A DNA stretch of 64,000 nt from Burkholderiaceae bacterium 26 (GTDB lineage: Bacteria; Pseudomonadota; Gammaproteobacteria; Burkholderiales; Burkholderiaceae): positions 1-64,000 of the forward strand of contig JYOB01000008.1 of the NCBI GenBank assembly GCA_000955795.1. Reading direction: 5' to 3'. Under the pieces are notes generated by a model that did not search any database, was not told the DNA's origin, and was given only the letters and a program-made list of their open reading frames with translations. Every line of letters begins with the position of its first letter. Positions within the stretch are counted from its first letter, which is position 1. The translations under genes and the position numbers were made by a program. Below are positions 38,314 to 46,720 of the stretch, piece by piece.

Positions 38314-38745
38314 ATGGCCATGTCCGTCGGAACTGGCAGCAGTGACGAGCACGATGAGGTGATGTCCACCATCAACACGACGCCATTGGTGGACGTGATG
38401 CTGGTGCTGCTGATCATCTTCCTGATCACCATTCCGGTGGTCTCGCACACCGTGCCGGTCACGCTTCCCAAAGAAGCCGTCCACCCGCTGCAAACCACAC
38501 CCCAGAACGTGATCCTCGCGGTCACGAAAGACGGCGACGTGTTTTGGAATGAAGGTCATGTGCCGGATACCCAAACGCTTGTCGACAGACTCAAGACGGT
38601 GGCCGTGCAAAAACCGCAGCCGGAAGTGCACATCCGTGGCGACCTGGATGCACGTTACGCCGCCATTGGGCGCGTCGTGCTCGCCTGTCAACGCGCTGGT
38701 ATCGCGAAAGTGGATTTCATTACCGAAGCACCGCCGCGCCAATAA
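38314..38745 (+). CDS. exbD: ExbD proton-channel component (1)
   Basis: 143 aa. Single membrane helix after the conserved NTTPLVDVMLVLLIIFLIT, where the Asp is the proton-path residue; periplasmic TolR-like domain from about 50. Starts 4 bp after exbB. Similar to the next gene across the whole length. Confidence 0.93.
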   Translation: MAMSVGTGSSDEHDEVMSTINTTPLVDVMLVLLIIFLITIPVVSHTVPVTLPKEAVHPLQTTPQNVILAVTKDGDVFWNEGHVPDTQTLVDRLKTVAVQKPQPEVHIRGDLDARYAAIGRVVLACQRAGIAKVDFITEAPPRQ

Positions 38746-38772
38746 CCCATTCACACCAAAAGGAGGCCCGTC

Positions 38773-39204
38773 ATGGCAATGACGATGCATGGCGGCAACG
38801 GCGATGACGCCGAGATCATGGTCGAGATCAACACCACCCCGTTGATCGACGTGATGCTCGTGCTGCTCATCATGCTCATCCTCACGATCCCTATCCAAAC
38901 GCATGCGGTAAAGCTGGACATGCCAACCGACGCGCCGGCGCAGCCTCAGCAGACAACGCCGGCCATCGTCCAGATTGACGTCGCACCGGATGGCTCGCTC
39001 GCCTGGAATGGCGAACCGGTGGCCTCCCGTGCGCAGTTGGAAACCCGGCTTGAGGCAGTCAGTGCAGACCCCGCACCAACTGAGCTGCACTTGCGTCCGG
39101 ACAAGGCCGCGCCGTATCGGGCCGTTGCCATGGTCATGGCGTCAGCCCAACGGCTGGGTGTGAAGCGCATCGGGCTGGTCGGCAACGAGCAGTTCATGCC
39201 GTAA
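38773..39204 (+). CDS. exbD: ExbD proton-channel component (2)
   Basis: 143 aa paralogue of the preceding gene: NTTPLIDVMLVLLIMLILT with the conserved Asp, then a periplasmic domain with a distinct middle part. Tandem exbD pairs occur in Xanthomonas-type tonB loci, where the second copy has a specialised role; that precedent is the only functional hint here. Confidence 0.92.
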   Translation: MAMTMHGGNGDDAEIMVEINTTPLIDVMLVLLIMLILTIPIQTHAVKLDMPTDAPAQPQQTTPAIVQIDVAPDGSLAWNGEPVASRAQLETRLEAVSADPAPTELHLRPDKAAPYRAVAMVMASAQRLGVKRIGLVGNEQFMP

Positions 39205-39271
39205 GCAGCATTGCGCTGCCAACTGGTCGCCCCGTCACCCTCTCGCACCCTCCTCAATTGTCGGCTCCGCC

Positions 39272-40633
39272 ATGTTCGACTCGAAACTCGACTTACCTCC
39301 CCCCGCCATGGGGATCTCCGCACCAAGGGAGGCGTCCGCTGGCGCGCTTGCCTGGTTCGGCCTCGCAGTCCTCGTGATCGTCGCGTTCTTTGCCAATATC
39401 GACCGTCAGATACTCGTCCTCCTTACAGAACCGATCCGGCATGACTTCGGTCTCTCGGACTTGCAGATCGGCCTGCTGCAAGGCGCCGGCATCGCACTCT
39501 TTGCGGGCGCGGCGGCGCTGCCCATCGGATGGGTGGCAGACCGCGTCGACCGTCGCCTCGTGCTGGCGGTGTGCATCCTGGTCTGGAGTGCAGCAACTGC
39601 AACCTGCGGGCTCACCACCGGCTTCTGGCAACTCTTCATCGCCTCGATCGGATTGGGCATCGGAGAGGCCGGATTGATGCCCATCATCTACGGCATGATT
39701 CCCGACCTGTTTCCCGCACGACAGCGCGTGCTCGCAAACTCGGTGTTCGCGCTGGTCAATCTGCTCGGCGCCGGTGCGGGCATGGCCTTGGGGGGGGCGC
39801 TGTTACAAGGCGTCACGGCCACACACGGCACGCTACCCAGTTCGTTAGCCAGCTTCTCGCCATGGCGTCTAGCGTTCTTTGCTGTTGCGATACCTGCGCC
39901 GCTTCTTGTCATTCTGGTAGCGATGATCCGCCCTAAACACGGCGCCGTCAGCACGACCATGCGCGCCGCCGAGCATGCCGCCACATCACCCTTGACCGCA
40001 CGCGTCTATTTCACACGCGAACGGGCCATGATGGCGAAATTCTTCGGCGCGATTGCGTTGGTCAACATGGCTTTCACCGGCATCACCACCTGGATGCCTA
40101 TCGTTGCCGTGCGGAGCTTTGGCGCGGCGCCGGCTGCGGCTGGCGGTGGGTTGGGAGCCGCAGCCACAATCGGCAGCGTCGTTGGCTGCGTTCTGGGCTG
40201 GCTGATCGCTCGCCGCCTCAGCCCTCGCTTCGGCGTATTGGCCCCGCTGCGTGTGTGCGAATGGGGTGCGCTTGCCGCAGCGCTCACTTCCGTCGGCTAC
40301 CTGACGGCCAGTTCGGTGACATTCGTCTACAGCCTCTTTGGACTGCAGTTCACTTGCATTGTCGCCGGCATGGTGCTGTTTCCCGCAATCATGCAAAGCA
40401 TTTGCCCCGCGCACCTGCGCTCGCGAGTGGCCGCCATCGGCGTGCTGACCACCATCGTCGTTCAAGCCGGTAGCCCGGTCTTCATCGGGGTGATGTCGGA
40501 TCGCTTGCAGGCTGTCAACCACGGGCTCCTCCTGGCGATTATTGGCGTCGCCCTGGTTGGCTTCTCTTCCGCTTGCGTACTGATGCGCGCCGCCGGTAAA
40601 GGCGTACGCGACGCGATTGAGCGCTACGCATAA
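39272..40633 (+). CDS. MFS transporter (spinster/ACS-like)
   Basis: 453 aa, twelve membrane helices. Motif A region GWVADRVDRRLVLAVCILVWS after helix 2 and the helix-1 signature FFANIDRQILVLLTEPIRHDFGLSDLQIGLLQG place it in the spinster-like or anion:cation-symporter branch of the major facilitator superfamily. It lies between the tonB/exbBD genes and a dipeptide epimerase, so the likely cargo is a peptide or amino-acid product moved across the inner membrane. Not a classic POT/PTR2 peptide transporter by sequence. Confidence 0.88.
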   Translation: MFDSKLDLPPPAMGISAPREASAGALAWFGLAVLVIVAFFANIDRQILVLLTEPIRHDFGLSDLQIGLLQGAGIALFAGAAALPIGWVADRVDRRLVLAVCILVWSAATATCGLTTGFWQLFIASIGLGIGEAGLMPIIYGMIPDLFPARQRVLANSVFALVNLLGAGAGMALGGALLQGVTATHGTLPSSLASFSPWRLAFFAVAIPAPLLVILVAMIRPKHGAVSTTMRAAEHAATSPLTARVYFTRERAMMAKFFGAIALVNMAFTGITTWMPIVAVRSFGAAPAAAGGGLGAAATIGSVVGCVLGWLIARRLSPRFGVLAPLRVCEWGALAAALTSVGYLTASSVTFVYSLFGLQFTCIVAGMVLFPAIMQSICPAHLRSRVAAIGVLTTIVVQAGSPVFIGVMSDRLQAVNHGLLLAIIGVALVGFSSACVLMRAAGKGVRDAIERYA

Positions 40634-40659
40634 CGCCCTCCCATCGTCAAACGAACACC

Positions 40660-41673
40660 ATGGAACCCTGTTCTCTCTCGATTCGAATCGAGTGCTGGCC
40701 ACTGGCCGCGCCTTTCAGAATTACCGGCTATCTCGTCGATACTGCACGTGTGGTCGTCGTGACAATCGCTGACGCGCACCATGAAGGTGTCGGTGAAGCG
40801 GCCGGCGTCTTCTATCTTGGCGAGACGCCCGAGTCGATCGCGGCGCAGATCGAAGCGGTACGGCCTTCTATCGAACGAGGCATCACCCGCGCGCAGTTGC
40901 TGACGCTGCTGCCATCGGGCGGCGCACGCAATGCGGTGGACGCAGCGCTTTGGGCATTGGAATCGAAACGTGAAGCGTTGCCGGTCTGGCGCGTCGCGCA
41001 GCTTCCCCCACCGCGCCCCCTGCTCACCACGATGACTATCGGCGTCGACACCCCACAGGCGATGGCGCGCAACGCGCGTAGCCTGCGCCAAGCCCGGGCG
41101 CTCAAGATCAAACTCGATGGCAGTGTGCGCGATGCCAGCCGCCTGTTTTCGATTCGTGAGGCACGACCTGACGTGCCGCTCTCGGTCGATGCCAACCAAG
41201 GCTGGTCGCTCGCGCACCTCGATGCGATGCTTCCGGTGTTGCAACAAGTCGGCGTCGACATGCTGGAACAGCCGTTCGCCATCGGTGCTGACGCCTGCCT
41301 CGATACGCTGGACTATCCGATACCTCTGGCCGCCGATGAATCGTTCCAGGACGTTAATGACCTTCCCAGCGTCGTTCGTCGATACGACATCGTGAACATC
41401 AAGCTCGACAAGTGCGGAGGACTCACGCGCGCGCTTGAACTCGCCGCCAGCGCACGGTCTGCAGGCCTCTCCGTCATGGTTGGATGCATGCCTGGGACGT
41501 CATTGGCCATCGCGCCCGCTTTCGTCCTCGGGCAGTTGTGCGATCGCATCGACCTCGATGGACCGTTGTTTCTCACCAGGGATCGTGCGGTTGGCACCCA
41601 GTACTCGGACGGCCACTTGCTGTGCCCAGAAGATGCCTGGGGGTCCGCCATTGCCAACGCCATGCTCCCGTAA
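40660..41673 (+). CDS. Dipeptide epimerase of the enolase superfamily (L-Ala-D/L-Glu epimerase-like)
   Basis: 337 aa. Catalytic acid/base lysines KIK (149-151) and K248 in NIKLDKCGG, metal ligands D177 (SVDANQGW), E203 (MLEQPF) and D226 (AADES), and the DLDGP motif (298-302) whose two aspartates bind the dipeptide ammonium in L-Ala-D/L-Glu epimerases. The spacing matches that of the YkfB/YcjG group. The loop usually written GCMxES is GCMPGT here. Predicted to interconvert L and D configuration at the second residue of a dipeptide, in the cytoplasm. Begins 27 bp after the MFS gene and ends 18 bp before the first S12 peptidase. Confidence 0.88.
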   Translation: MEPCSLSIRIECWPLAAPFRITGYLVDTARVVVVTIADAHHEGVGEAAGVFYLGETPESIAAQIEAVRPSIERGITRAQLLTLLPSGGARNAVDAALWALESKREALPVWRVAQLPPPRPLLTTMTIGVDTPQAMARNARSLRQARALKIKLDGSVRDASRLFSIREARPDVPLSVDANQGWSLAHLDAMLPVLQQVGVDMLEQPFAIGADACLDTLDYPIPLAADESFQDVNDLPSVVRRYDIVNIKLDKCGGLTRALELAASARSAGLSVMVGCMPGTSLAIAPAFVLGQLCDRIDLDGPLFLTRDRAVGTQYSDGHLLCPEDAWGSAIANAMLP

Positions 41674-41690
41674 CGTCCACCGTGCAGCCA

Positions 41691-43325
41691 ATGGATTCTT
41701 CACTCGCCGCGAGGCTCGACGCCCTCTTTGCACCGTATCAGCGTAGTGACACACCGGGCCTGGTCGTGGGCATTGCGCACGGTGACGCGTTGCGCTATCG
41801 CCGTGGCTTTGGCATGGCCAGCTTGGAGCACAGCGTCGCCAATACGCCATACACACGCATGCGCATCGGATCCGTCACCAAGCATTTCGCTTGCTTGGCC
41901 GCCATGCTGCTCGCCGAGGCCGGCAAGCTCGACATCGATGCGCCGGCGCGCAGCTACCTCCCTGAACTTCCCGCGCGGGACAGCGACCCCACGCTCCGCC
42001 AGTTCATGAACCATTCCGGCGGGGAACGGTGCTTTCTCGATCTCTTCATGCTCACACAGGGATTGAGCATGGTTCCCGCAGGTGCTGCATTGGCGATGCA
42101 GGCACGGCAGTCCGAGCACAACTTCCCTGCGGGCGAGCGCGCCATGTACACCAACGGCGGCTACCAGATGCTGTCGATCGTGATTGAACGCATCAGCGGC
42201 ATGTCGTTCGAGGCGTTTCTGGCGGAACACCTCTTTGGCCCGATGGGCATGATTGACACCATTGCGGCACCCCACGATATGCAGATTCTGCCCGGCATGG
42301 CGACACTGCATGTACGGGACGCCACGGGCGGCTGGGAGCGCGGCCTACTGCCAGGATGGCGCTGCCTGGGCGAGGGTGCCATCGTATCGACGCTGGATGA
42401 CATGCTGCGCTGGATCGCACACCTGCGCGGCGAGAAGCGCATTGGCTCCGCTGCCACGTGGCGTGAAATGCTGACCCCGGTCCGTTTTAACAACGGAGAG
42501 GTCGGCACCTACTCGCTCGGCCTCATGCAGACACGCTATCGCAGCGTATCGATGCTGCACCACTCCGGTGGCTCGATCGGTGGCGCCTGCCAGATGTTGA
42601 CGGTGCCTGAGCATGGCCTCGACATCGTGATCATGACGAACGCGGACACGATCAATCCGATTGCGTTGTCCAAGCGTGTGATCGACATCGTGCTTGAGGC
42701 GCATCTCTCGCCAGTGGAAAGCCGTCCGGCAACGTCCGTTGAGTATCCTGCGTGGTTGGGGACGTACCACTCACGCGAAACGGGCGCCTACTGCGAGATT
42801 GTTGACCGCGATGGCACGCTGCATCTCATTCACCACAACCTCGTCATTCACCCGCTGCCGCTCAAGTTGGTGCCCAACAGGCCGAGGACACTGGCGCTGG
42901 ATGACGGCCCCGAGGGTGCGCTTTATCTAAAACTCCACAGCGACGGAACGCGTCTCGACATGACGCAGTGCGGGCAAAGCCAGACGCTGGACCGCCTCGC
43001 CAATGCGGCGCCCCATGCAGCCGACGCGGCCAACGGATTGGTCGGGCGTTATGTCAGCCTGGATGCCGATGCGCTTGCGATCATCAAGCAGGAAAGCAAT
43101 GCACTGGCGATGTCTGTCCAAGGCAGGCACGGCGCCGCCCACTACCGTCTCGACCCCAAATCGAACGACATGCTTGCCTTCACGCCGCACGACCCCAGCA
43201 GCATGGCGTATGGCGCAATGCGCCTCTCACGCGACGGCAGTGGGAACACCTCGTGTTTCCGGCTCGACACCTGGCGGACGCGCAATTTGCTCTTCACTCG
43301 CATTGACGACGGTACAACCCCATGA
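41691..43325 (+). CDS. S12 serine peptidase, D-aminopeptidase-like (paralogue A)
   Basis: 544 aa. Beta-lactamase/penicillin-binding fold (1-350) with SVTK (61-64), YTN (153-155) and HSG (291-293), matching the S62-x-x-K65, Y153-x-N and H287-x-G set known for Ochrobactrum D-aminopeptidase (DAP), followed by two beta-barrel-like domains as in DAP (520 aa). No signal peptide, so cytoplasmic action on imported peptides is expected. An upstream GTG at 41682 is possible. DAP-type enzymes release N-terminal D-residues; MlrB of the microcystin pathway is also a beta-lactamase-fold peptidase. Overlaps the next gene by 4 bp. Confidence 0.85.
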   Translation: MDSSLAARLDALFAPYQRSDTPGLVVGIAHGDALRYRRGFGMASLEHSVANTPYTRMRIGSVTKHFACLAAMLLAEAGKLDIDAPARSYLPELPARDSDPTLRQFMNHSGGERCFLDLFMLTQGLSMVPAGAALAMQARQSEHNFPAGERAMYTNGGYQMLSIVIERISGMSFEAFLAEHLFGPMGMIDTIAAPHDMQILPGMATLHVRDATGGWERGLLPGWRCLGEGAIVSTLDDMLRWIAHLRGEKRIGSAATWREMLTPVRFNNGEVGTYSLGLMQTRYRSVSMLHHSGGSIGGACQMLTVPEHGLDIVIMTNADTINPIALSKRVIDIVLEAHLSPVESRPATSVEYPAWLGTYHSRETGAYCEIVDRDGTLHLIHHNLVIHPLPLKLVPNRPRTLALDDGPEGALYLKLHSDGTRLDMTQCGQSQTLDRLANAAPHAADAANGLVGRYVSLDADALAIIKQESNALAMSVQGRHGAAHYRLDPKSNDMLAFTPHDPSSMAYGAMRLSRDGSGNTSCFRLDTWRTRNLLFTRIDDGTTP

Positions 43326-45019
43326 CAAGCCCATCGAGAGAATGCATGTACGAGGCGCTATCGGCGCTGTTTCGCCCCTACGCGTGCAGCGATGGTCCGG
43401 GCGTGGTTGTCGGCATCGCGCAGCATGGTGAACTGCTCTACCGCAAGGCATTCGGCATGGCGAGTCTTGAGCACGCGCGCGCGCTGACGACCGCCACGCG
43501 CCTGCGTATCGGCTCAGTCGGCAAGCACTTCACCTGCCTGGCTGCGCTGCTGCTCTGCGAGGAGGGCCTTCTCGATGCGGACGCCGGCATCGGAACCTAT
43601 GTTCCTGAGCTCTCGCGTGCCGGCGGTGCGCCAACACTGCGTCAGTTGATGTCGCACCGCGGCGGGCAACGATGCGCGCTCGATCTGGCCTTGCTGACGC
43701 AAGGCTTGGCCGTCCCGCCGCGTGGCGCAACGCTCGCCGCACAGATCCGCCAGCGCGACGAGAATTTCCGCCCAGGCGAGCGGATGATGTATTCGAACGG
43801 GGGCTATCACTTGTTGTCGCTCGCCATTGAGCGCGCCAGCGGCATGCCGTTTGATGCATTCCTGGATGCGAGGATCTTTACTCCGATCGGCATGCACCAG
43901 ACGGCTTCCATCGACAACGACATGGCCGTGGTGCCGGGCATCGCCAGCTTTCATGTGCCGGATGGCGAAGGCGGGTATCTGCGCGGCATTTTTCCCTCAA
44001 GAGAGATCCTGGGCGAAGGCGGCATCGTTTCGACGGTCGATGACATGCTGCGATGGACTGCGCACATGCATGGTGAAAAAATCATCGGCACCGATGCAAC
44101 GTGGGCGCAGATGTTGGAGATGCCTGTCTTTTCCAGCGGACAGCGCAGCAACTACGCCCTGGGCCTCAAGCAAACCAACTATCGCGGCGTCGAGCTCACC
44201 CATCATTCGGGCGGTGTCATCGGGGGCACCAGCCATATGCTGTTCTCCACCACACACGGGCTGGATGTGGTGCTCCTCAGCAACGGCGCGGTCGACACCC
44301 CAATCGATCTTGCCCATCGCATCGTCGATATCGTGCTCGCCGATGTCTTGAGCGGCGACGGACCGCCGATACCAGCGCGAGCATCGGCACATGCGGAGCG
44401 GCTTGGCTGCTATCGCTCATTGGAGAGCAATGCGGTGTATGCACTGGAGAACCGCGACGGTGCATTGACGCTGGGTGGTTGGCTCTGCGCGGGGAAGCCC
44501 CTGCCGCTTTACCCGATCGAAGGAAGCCCCACCAACGATGTCGCCATTGAAGCCGGCTCTGACGGTTCCTTCTCCGTGCACTGGGGAAAGCACAACGCGC
44601 CCGATGACATCGACCATCTACGGATCGCCCATTGCGGTCATGCCGAGACATTCGAACGCGTTGCTGAAGCCCCCCCGATGACGGCCGAGATCGCCGCTGC
44701 CGTGTGTGGCATCTACGAGAGCCACGATGCCAACGCCCGCGCCGTCATCGAACACGATCCGGCGGACCACAGTACTTTGATACTCCGTATGCAAGGCTCA
44801 GCCGGAGGGTGTGATTACCGACTGACACCTATCACGGATCGCGTCTTTGGCATGGCTCCCATTGCCCCACTGGCTTTCATCGATGGCATCGTTACGCTAT
44901 CGCAAGACCCATCCCAGCAGGTGACGCCCGGCTTCAGCATTGATACCCAACGGAGCCGACGTGTCACATTCACGCGGGCCGTTAGCAGTTGGTCACGATA
45001 CCCGAAACCCTGCCTCTGA
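43322..45019 (+). CDS. S12 serine peptidase, D-aminopeptidase-like (paralogue B)
   Basis: 565 aa. Same architecture as paralogue A: SVGK nucleophile motif, YSNGGY, HHSGG, then two C-terminal beta domains. A little longer at both ends; the start could alternatively be the ATG at 43346. No signal peptide. ATGA overlap with paralogue A. Sequence divergence from A and C is spread throughout, which suggests different substrate preferences rather than a recent copy. Confidence 0.85.
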   Translation: MTSPSRECMYEALSALFRPYACSDGPGVVVGIAQHGELLYRKAFGMASLEHARALTTATRLRIGSVGKHFTCLAALLLCEEGLLDADAGIGTYVPELSRAGGAPTLRQLMSHRGGQRCALDLALLTQGLAVPPRGATLAAQIRQRDENFRPGERMMYSNGGYHLLSLAIERASGMPFDAFLDARIFTPIGMHQTASIDNDMAVVPGIASFHVPDGEGGYLRGIFPSREILGEGGIVSTVDDMLRWTAHMHGEKIIGTDATWAQMLEMPVFSSGQRSNYALGLKQTNYRGVELTHHSGGVIGGTSHMLFSTTHGLDVVLLSNGAVDTPIDLAHRIVDIVLADVLSGDGPPIPARASAHAERLGCYRSLESNAVYALENRDGALTLGGWLCAGKPLPLYPIEGSPTNDVAIEAGSDGSFSVHWGKHNAPDDIDHLRIAHCGHAETFERVAEAPPMTAEIAAAVCGIYESHDANARAVIEHDPADHSTLILRMQGSAGGCDYRLTPITDRVFGMAPIAPLAFIDGIVTLSQDPSQQVTPGFSIDTQRSRRVTFTRAVSSWSRYPKPCL

Positions 45020-45073
45020 AACACAACGGTTGACGTAAAAAGCGGAGCGGCACCGTTGCCGCTCCGCCTGTTC

Positions 45074-46705
45074 TCATATCTCCCGCGAGAAAGCGAGGCC
45101 ACGTGTGCGCGAGGTATCCAGCCAGAAACGGGAAACACGCCCGTTCACACGATCTACGGTCAGCACACCGGCGGAGAAACCTTGCGCATCCGCCGGCTCA
45201 AACATGAAGACGTCTTCGCTAACGGGGACAAGCCGGTAGTTGACGCCACCCATTGGGCCCTCCAGCCGCATCGATACAGCGCCGTCTGAGAGCGTCAGTC
45301 CAGCGTGCCCTGCTGCATCACCGCTGAAGTAAGCGCCCTCCATGCCGACGAAGGCGTCGGAGACAGGTGGCGCCTCATCTGGCAGCCGTCCCAGGCGCGA
45401 TGCATGGCCGCAGTCGATGAACTCGATCGCCATCACGTGGCCGGCCGACGTTTCGCCGGGCCGGATCATCAACGCGCCGCCACTACCGTCCTCAATGCGC
45501 AAACCGTCCGACGTTTCGATTAACGGCAGCGCCATGTGCTTCTGGTTGTGGATCACGGCAGCAAGGTGCCCGTCCCGATCGACAATCTCACAGTACGCTC
45601 GATCGGCACGCGAGAAGTACCGGCCCAGCAGCGATTCATTGCCGCGGGTGGTCAGTGGCTCGGCGCGCGGTGCGCCGAGTACCTCGTCACCCAGGACGAC
45701 GTCGACAATCTGCGTCGCGAGTGCAATCGGGTCCACAGGCGCACCGTTGGTAAGAATCACCACGTCAAGCGCATGCGCCACAACGGTCAACATCTGGCAT
45801 GACCCGCCGAATACGCCGCCGGCATGGTGCAGCAGTTCAACATTGCGATGCGGGGTGCGCATCAGTCCAAGCGCATACACACCCTCGGCCCCACTGGAAT
45901 AGCGCGGTTTGGTCAGCATCTGCCGCCACACTTCCTGGGTGCCGAGCTTGTTCGGCGCGCGCAAATGCCCCGCCCAGCGCAGCATGTCATCGATGGTGGA
46001 CACGATGCCGCCTTCGCCCCGCACTTCCAACGAAGGGAACAGGCCGCGAATAAAACCGCCCTTTCCGTCGGGTACGTGCTGGGTGGCCATGCGCGGCCGA
46101 ATCTGCATATCGTCGGCAACGGCCTCGGTATCGACCATGCCCATCACACGGAAGATGCGTTCCGACAGGAAGGTCTCGAACGGCATGCCGCTGACGCGCT
46201 CAATGGCGAGCGACAGCAGGTGGTAGCCGCCGTTGCAGTAAATCATCCGCTCCCCAGGGCGGAAATTGACGTCGCGTTGGCGGACCTCCGCCGCCAACGC
46301 CGCGCCTCGAGGCATGGTCACCACGCCCTGCGTCAACACCCACAGGTCGAGGTAGCAACGGTAGCCGCCGGTGTGCGTCATCAACTGGCGTAACGTGGGA
46401 TCGCCAGCGAGGGCCGGCAACTGCGGGATGTATGTGCGGATGCCCGCGTCGATATCCAGTTTGCCCTCTTCTGCCAGCAGCAGCGCCGCGAGACACGTGA
46501 AGTGCTTGCTCGTCGAGCCGATCCGCATGCGCGTTGCGGGCGTGTTGATGGTGCCGTGCTCAATGCTGGCCAGCCCGAAGCCGCGCCGGTAAAGCGCATC
46601 CCCTCGCAACGCGACGCCGACCACGAGGCCCGGCTGGTCCGCCTTGTTGTAGGGCTCCAGCAGCGCGTCGAGTTGCTTCCTGATATCCATTGGATCGTGT
46701 GTCAT
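45074..46705 (-). CDS. S12 serine peptidase, D-aminopeptidase-like (paralogue C)
   Basis: 543 aa third paralogue, on the opposite strand, convergent with paralogue B. Motifs STSK (near residue 65), YCNGGY and HHAGG. No signal peptide. It lies 15 bp downstream of the TonB receptor gene and should be cotranscribed with it, so peptide uptake and one hydrolase share a promoter. The start at 46705 is MTHDP; a second ATG follows five codons later. Confidence 0.85.
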   Translation of the reverse strand: MTHDPMDIRKQLDALLEPYNKADQPGLVVGVALRGDALYRRGFGLASIEHGTINTPATRMRIGSTSKHFTCLAALLLAEEGKLDIDAGIRTYIPQLPALAGDPTLRQLMTHTGGYRCYLDLWVLTQGVVTMPRGAALAAEVRQRDVNFRPGERMIYCNGGYHLLSLAIERVSGMPFETFLSERIFRVMGMVDTEAVADDMQIRPRMATQHVPDGKGGFIRGLFPSLEVRGEGGIVSTIDDMLRWAGHLRAPNKLGTQEVWRQMLTKPRYSSGAEGVYALGLMRTPHRNVELLHHAGGVFGGSCQMLTVVAHALDVVILTNGAPVDPIALATQIVDVVLGDEVLGAPRAEPLTTRGNESLLGRYFSRADRAYCEIVDRDGHLAAVIHNQKHMALPLIETSDGLRIEDGSGGALMIRPGETSAGHVMAIEFIDCGHASRLGRLPDEAPPVSDAFVGMEGAYFSGDAAGHAGLTLSDGAVSMRLEGPMGGVNYRLVPVSEDVFMFEPADAQGFSAGVLTVDRVNGRVSRFWLDTSRTRGLAFSREI

Positions 46706-46720
46706 GCCGAGTGATGTGCG

